DNA from: JACQSU01 sp964359785 | GTDB taxonomy: Archaea; Nanobdellota; Nanobdellia; Woesearchaeales; JAGWAF01 | Assembly: GCA_964359785.1 (NCBI GenBank) | Contig: CAYHWL010000087.1 | Coordinates: forward strand, 1-6,808 | DNA length: 6,808 bases | Direction: 5' to 3' | Shown: one piece after another, positions 1-6,000 of the stretch | Layout: every line of letters begins with the position of its first letter | How positions within the stretch are numbered: position 1 is the stretch's first letter | The notes under the pieces: model-generated | What the model was told of the DNA's origin: nothing | Seen by the model: the letters and a program-made list of their open reading frames with translations, nothing else | Databases searched by the model: none | Program-made: the position numbers and the translations under genes

Positions 1-3000
1 ATTCGAATGTAACTCAATCGGTGATAAATGCGTCGAATCTTAACACTGTTTATGCATTCAACACGAATATCACCAACAGCACTCTCACCAACAGCGTCAT
101 CGAGAACAGCACAGTCTATGGTTCGACTCTTATCAACGTCACTTTGACCAACTCTTACAGCGCAAACAACACGATACGCAACGCGACAATGAGTTTCAGC
201 TTCCTCACAGGCAATACTATCATCAACAGTTCGGTGAATGCGATGAACATGTCCAACAGCACGGCGAATAGTTCTAATCTCAATTCAAGCACAGTGAACA
301 ATTCGAACATACAGACCGCGACGCTCCATAACGTCACGGCGTTCAATGTGACAATCATAAATACCACCCTCAATAACATACAGCTAAGCGATGTCATCTT
401 GATAAACAGCCGTCTTCTGGCAAATTGCACGACAATAATTAATCGGAACGCGGTCATCAAGGGCCCCCTTGACTGTCAGGAGAAGATAGCTCCGGTCATC
501 TCATCCAGCGGCATCAGCATCACTTGTGAGGATGCGGTTATCATGGGAAACATGTCTGGCATAGGCATCAATGTTTCAGGAAGAGAGAATCTGTCTATCA
601 AAGGCTGCGCAGTCTCTAATTTCTCGACGGCCATAAAAACGCTATCCTCAAAATCGATAAACCTGTTGGATCTTCAGGCCTTGAATAGTTCACAAGGCCT
701 GATCATCGAGAATTCAAGCGGCATCTTTGTCCAGTCTATGAACTTAAGCCAGGATACGGTGTCGGCAGTTGTCAAGAACTCCCTTAACACGACATTCAAC
801 AATACTCGATTCCCGTCGCTCCAGATAATTAACACCACCACCGCCGTGGTACTCAATTATACCACACAGGTGAACACGACAAAGAATATCTCCTTATTCA
901 GGCTCCTCAACATGACCAACACGACCGTCTATTTGAATGCGTCTATGGAGCCCGGTTTCAACGTCACCTCGGCATTATACTTTGGGAATGTCACGCTAAA
1001 TACCAGGAGGCCTTTGGTTGATTATGAGGATCAAGGCCGCTTTGAGGTGTGTCCTGCAAGCCTCTGCACCCCGATTGCAGATGTCGGTCAGGTGATCACA
1101 TTCACTATCAATTCGTTCACAGGTTACGGCTGGACTGAACAGAATGGCCCTTCGCTAATCAACATTACCCCGATCAACGCAAGCACGTTTAGACAGAATT
1201 CAAATATCACTATCTCCCTCAACATCAGCGAACCATTGGGAGTGGACACAGCCTATGCTAACATCACTAGTGGCATAGGCGTGAACACAATCCTCACATT
1301 ATACAACAAGACTTTCTCCGATATCTGGAACTCCACTTTCACAAGCACTTTTGACATCGGACGCTACACTATCCGGTTCTTCGCCAATGACAGCGCGGGC
1401 GGCAGGAATGCCACAGAATACACGATTTTCACGATAAATGACACTACCGCTCCAAACGTGACTGCATTGGCTGTCACCCCCAATCTGGTGAATAGGAATG
1501 ATATCGCGAATCTGACCGTTAATGTCTCTGATGATTCGGGCCTAGGCATTGTGCTTGCGCAGATAACCCTCTCCAATTCATCCGCTTATAATCTGACGCT
1601 GTCCAATTCAGGGGGTATGATCTTCAATGGCACGATCCTCATCCTTGATGGGTTTCCTGAAGGCCAATATACGATAAGGATGCTTGCCAATGACAGCTTG
1701 GGAAATCGAAACACGTCAGTGACGGCTTCCTTCAATGCCTCAAGCATCAGCCTCAACAACACGATAACGGACGGTTCAGTCATTGGCAATTCGACGATCT
1801 CTGATTCGTCGATAAATAATTCATTTGTCAATTCATCGGTCATCCATAATTCCACTATTGTCAACTCCACAATAATAGGCAGCACGATCGAGAACAGCAC
1901 ACTGGCGAACAGTTCAGTCAATTCCACGTCAGTGAACAGAAGCCTGATAACGGGATCCACTTCGACTGGCTCCAACATCACATCTTCAAAGATCATCTCA
2001 ACCAATGTGACCAACAGTTCGATCAATACGAGTGTCATAGTCTCAAGCAATATGATAAATGATTCTATCCACAACAGCACGATAGGGAACAGCACTGTGC
2101 ATAACTCGGTGGTGGACAGATCGCTTCTCAATAATACTGTGGTGTCAAATAGTACGGTTATGGATTCAGGCGTCATTGGGGGTGTGATCTTGAATTCGAG
2201 TGTGGACAATGCCACCATCTCCCAAACCACGCTCAATCGCTCTAACATAGATGATTCTGTTGTTCAGTACTCAAATATTACGGGTGGTGTGATCAATGAT
2301 TCCAATCTCAACACGGTGGTGATCACGGCCTCAAACATCACAAACAGCACCGTATATAATAGCGTCTTCACCAATTCCACGATCTCAAACAGCGTCCTCA
2401 CTAATACTACCCTGATAGACACGATCGTCAATAACTGCACTTTCTTAAATTCATCAGTCACGATAGGTACATATGTGAACTCGACCTTTGGTAATTCTAC
2501 CTCTTTTAACACTAATGTGACTGCCTCGACAATTAATAATAGTTGGTTAAATGTGAGTATTATTAACTTGAGCACTATTATTGGGTCTGTCATTCAGAAC
2601 TCAACTGTGATCAATAGCACGATTGTGAGTGAATCAATTAACAATTCTGTCATCGTCAACAACTATCAGGTGGCGAATTGTTCGACTCGAATAACTAGGA
2701 ACGCCTCATTGCTTGCCTCCATCGCCTGCTTGGGGGATGGGCCGGATGTGATCGCGCCAAATGTCACTTTCGATTGTCTTGGGTTGAATGGGGATTCTGT
2801 CCTGCGTGGTTCGCAGGCAGGCATAGGCATCAAAGTGATTCCATCTGGTCTTACGGTGCGCTCTTGTTCGATCGTGAACTTCACCCAAGGCATACAGGTG
2901 GATAACACCTCTGTGGTCTTGCGGGATGTCCAGGTGTTGAACAGCACATGGGGTGTAGTGATAGAGAACTCCACAGCCTCGATTTTTGGGCTTAACGTTT

Positions 3001-6000
3001 CCGCCGTTGTCCCTTTGCGTCTCCGTGACTCATTGGACGTCGTGATCAATAGGTCATGGCTGCCGTCCGGCGTCCTGATCGAGAATCTGACTCAAGGATC
3101 CAGCATCAATTTCACGGGGCCAGTCAACTTCACGGCTAATCGCACCATCAAAGACTTTGTCCGTTTGAGTTCCCAGACAGCAGTGGTTAACACGTCGATG
3201 GTTTTAGGGATGAATGCATCTGCTATCATCACCTTGAGTGATATCATAAAGACGATGCCAAGACTGGAGCGTAAAGCCGAAGGCGGCTTCTTCCAGGACT
3301 GTCCATCGAGCATCTGTCAGAATCTCTCCTATGTAAGTCCAGTATATATCTTCAATGTCACCGGTTTCACGGATTATGGGGTTGGTGATGCCCCTCGCAT
3401 AGTCAACGTTTCGCCCGCGGGTGTGTCTATAGTGAACGGTAGCGCCGTGCGTCTCGCAGCGAATGTGACGGATGATGTGAGTGTACAGAACGTCCTGGTA
3501 AATATCTCTCTACCCGATTCCACCAGGATCGTTTTGTCACTCACTAATTCCTCTTCCTCGATCCACAATTTATCCTTCACGCAGACCAGCCAGATCGGGT
3601 TTTACAATTTCACCATCCTGGCAAATGACAGCGCCAATCATATCACTCTAGGTTATGGCAACTTCACGACAGTGGAGAATGTCGTTCCGATCATCAGTAA
3701 CGCATCTCCTAACAATACCAACATCCTGCTTGGCTTGGTTGTGAGTTTTAATGTGAATATCACCGAGGATCTGTCGGTCGATGCGGCTTATGTGAATATA
3801 ACTTTGCCAAATGGCGCGCTTGAGCAGAGGGGGCTGGCCAACCTCTCTGGTGTCTTCTATAACACGACTTTCACCAACACAAGCGCGATAGGCAGATACA
3901 ATTATACTGTCTGGGCCAATGATACTAGAGGCCTTGCGACGGCATATACGGGGTCATTCTTCACAATCGTGGATGTCACAAAGCCAATCATTGTGAACTT
4001 CTCATTCTCTCCTCTTGCAGTCACCTTAGGCCAATCTATCACAATCACGGCAAATGTCACTGATGATGCCCAAGTCGATAGAATTTTTGCGAACATCACC
4101 ACCCCTGGCAGTGGAGTGGCGCAGGCATCCCTTGTCTTATCTGGCAGCCTATATACTGGTCCTTATCTACCATCTGCGACCGGCGTGTTCGCCATGTCCA
4201 TTTACGCAAACGACACTTCAGATAATTACAATGTCTCAACAGCTAAGAATCTTACTGTCTCTCCTGCGCCTGTCGCATCCAGTTCTCCGATCGGATCTTC
4301 AGGCTCTGGAGCGTCAGGCGCTCCAAGCCCTTCCGTGCCAGGGGCTGATGCTGGTCCGTCAGGTCCAAGTAAAGGCGCGGCCGCGATTGGCGCGGCTCCC
4401 TCTGCGCAATCCGCTCCTGCGGCAGAGCCGCCGGCGGCGGCGACTATCGTCACGGTCTCACAGAACGTGGCGCAGGCTGTCGCGCAGAGTTTGGCATCCC
4501 AGGCTGCGGCCGCTTCGGTTGGGGCGGTTAGCGTCAGCGCGATTTCTGTCTCACAGGCGGCGGCGAACGCTGTCTGCGGATTTTCCCTGCAGGAGATTTC
4601 GCACGTGGATCTGACTCCCGCAAGTGTGGCGCAGTCATCGCTTCCAGCGGGGTATTCGCTTGCGTCCGAGCCTGTGGGGTTGTCATGCGCAGGCGATTCA
4701 TTGGATATGACATTTAATGTTCCAGATACTTTCAAGGATCTCAAGGTCTTAAAGTGCAGCAAAGATATTTGTTATGCCGTCACGGAGTCTGATGTCAGCG
4801 AGGCTCTTGTGTGTGCTGGCGTCAGTATCGATGCTCTTGCTGTTCTAAAGGAGAAGCAGGCGATGCTTGCGCCTGATGAATTTTGGGAAATTCCCGAGTT
4901 TGGCGATGTTGTCGTTGCAGAGTCTCCTCATCTCACTAGCGGCGGTTACAAGCTGGATTTCAATGGGTTAAGTGAGCATGTGAACGTCCTGATTTCGCCG
5001 CCGTCAACGTCTTTGCCTAATCCGCTTAACCCTGGCGTGATGATCATCGGCGCGCCTATTGTTGTGACCCTTGATTCGGAGCAGTCTGATGATTTCAATC
5101 TCACGATCACTATGCCTCTGCCTCTAGAGCATGGTTATGAGCGGGATTCGGCGAAGATCTATTGGCTTAATGGCACTTACTGGACGCATTTGGAGACCAG
5201 GATAGAGGATGGCTCTCTTATTGCCATGCTTCCGGATGCGAAGTCGAAGCTGGTTTCCGATGAGATCACATTTGCTGCCATCGCCATCGGCTGTTATGCT
5301 TGTGATGAGTCATCATTCCAGAAGGCGTATGACAATGGAAAGACGGCTATCATCCTGGTGCATGGATTTTTATCGACTCCAAAGACTTGGCAGGGTTTGA
5401 TAGATGATCTTGCGCTCAACAAACAGCCTTTCCAGGTGTGGACTTATGCGTATCCGTCAAATATGACCCTTGAGGCGGTGGGCAGGGATCTTGCGGATAA
5501 TATAGAGCTTCATTCTTCCGGGTTTGATGATATAGTTGTGGTCGGTCATTCGCTTGGTTCTTTGGTGGTCCAGCAGGCGCTTCATTCTGCGGATATTCAG
5601 AATAAGGATAGTCCTGGGAGGTATTCCTTCCTTGACAAGGTCTCGACAGCGACGCTCATCGCTGGGCCTAATGAGGGTTCTTCTGTCGTGGATGCCATCG
5701 AGTCATCAGTGGATATTTTCTTAAATCACAATGGGGTGATTCCGCTTTTCAATATGAACAGCCCTATGGTCAATGAGTTAAAGCACGGCAGGCAGATCCC
5801 GCGGGTTGAAGGCGTGGATTATGTCGCGATCGCGGGCACAGAGCATATGTCTTTGCCGGGGATCGATACGTCCGGGTCTTTTAGCGAGGCGAATGACGGT
5901 TTGACAAGCGTCACTGACGCGGCGAGGATTGGAGGCAGTCTCCTGGATGACAAGTGCAGGAATTACTATGAGCTAAACGCGACTCATACGCAGCTCATCA

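Noticed and set aside
420..1010. Active pectate lyase or other polysaccharide-degrading beta-helix enzyme
   Set aside because: The strand rhythm fits a beta-helix, but no recognisable catalytic residue cluster was found, and the setting in a stalk favours a structural role.
1586..2248. 220-codon open frame on the minus strand, and similar minus-strand frames at 155-460, 1364-1576, 2264-2593, 2666-3049, 3092-3313, 3374-3580 and 3902-4102
   Set aside because: They lie antisense to the pentapeptide, beta-helix or Ig-like coding sequence. Their Leu/Val/Glu/Thr-rich monotony mirrors the Asn/Ser/Thr/Ile codons of the sense strand, and they show no domain of their own.
1770..2654. CRISPR array or recent DNA minisatellite, suggested by recurring short words such as aacagcac
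   Set aside because: There is no constant repeat with unique spacers. The 15-base period is degenerate at the DNA level and regular only after translation, so it is a protein repeat.
4377..4513. Two GCGGCCGC octamers (4377-4384 and 4506-4513) that might suggest a cloning junction
   Set aside because: Each encodes part of an Ala run in the uninterrupted main frame within an Ala-rich linker; no vector-like sequence flanks them.
4054..4614. 186-codon Arg/Leu-rich open frame on the plus strand, and a 178-codon frame on the minus strand at 4226-4762
   Set aside because: Both overlap the GC-rich Ala/Pro linker, where out-of-frame and antisense readings rarely meet stops. The main frame is continuous through the region, and these translations are low-complexity.
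5209..5724. Short plus-strand open frames at 5209-5400 and 5536-5724
   Set aside because: They are out-of-frame shadows inside the beta-sandwich and hydrolase coding sequence, which carries clear catalytic motifs in the main frame.
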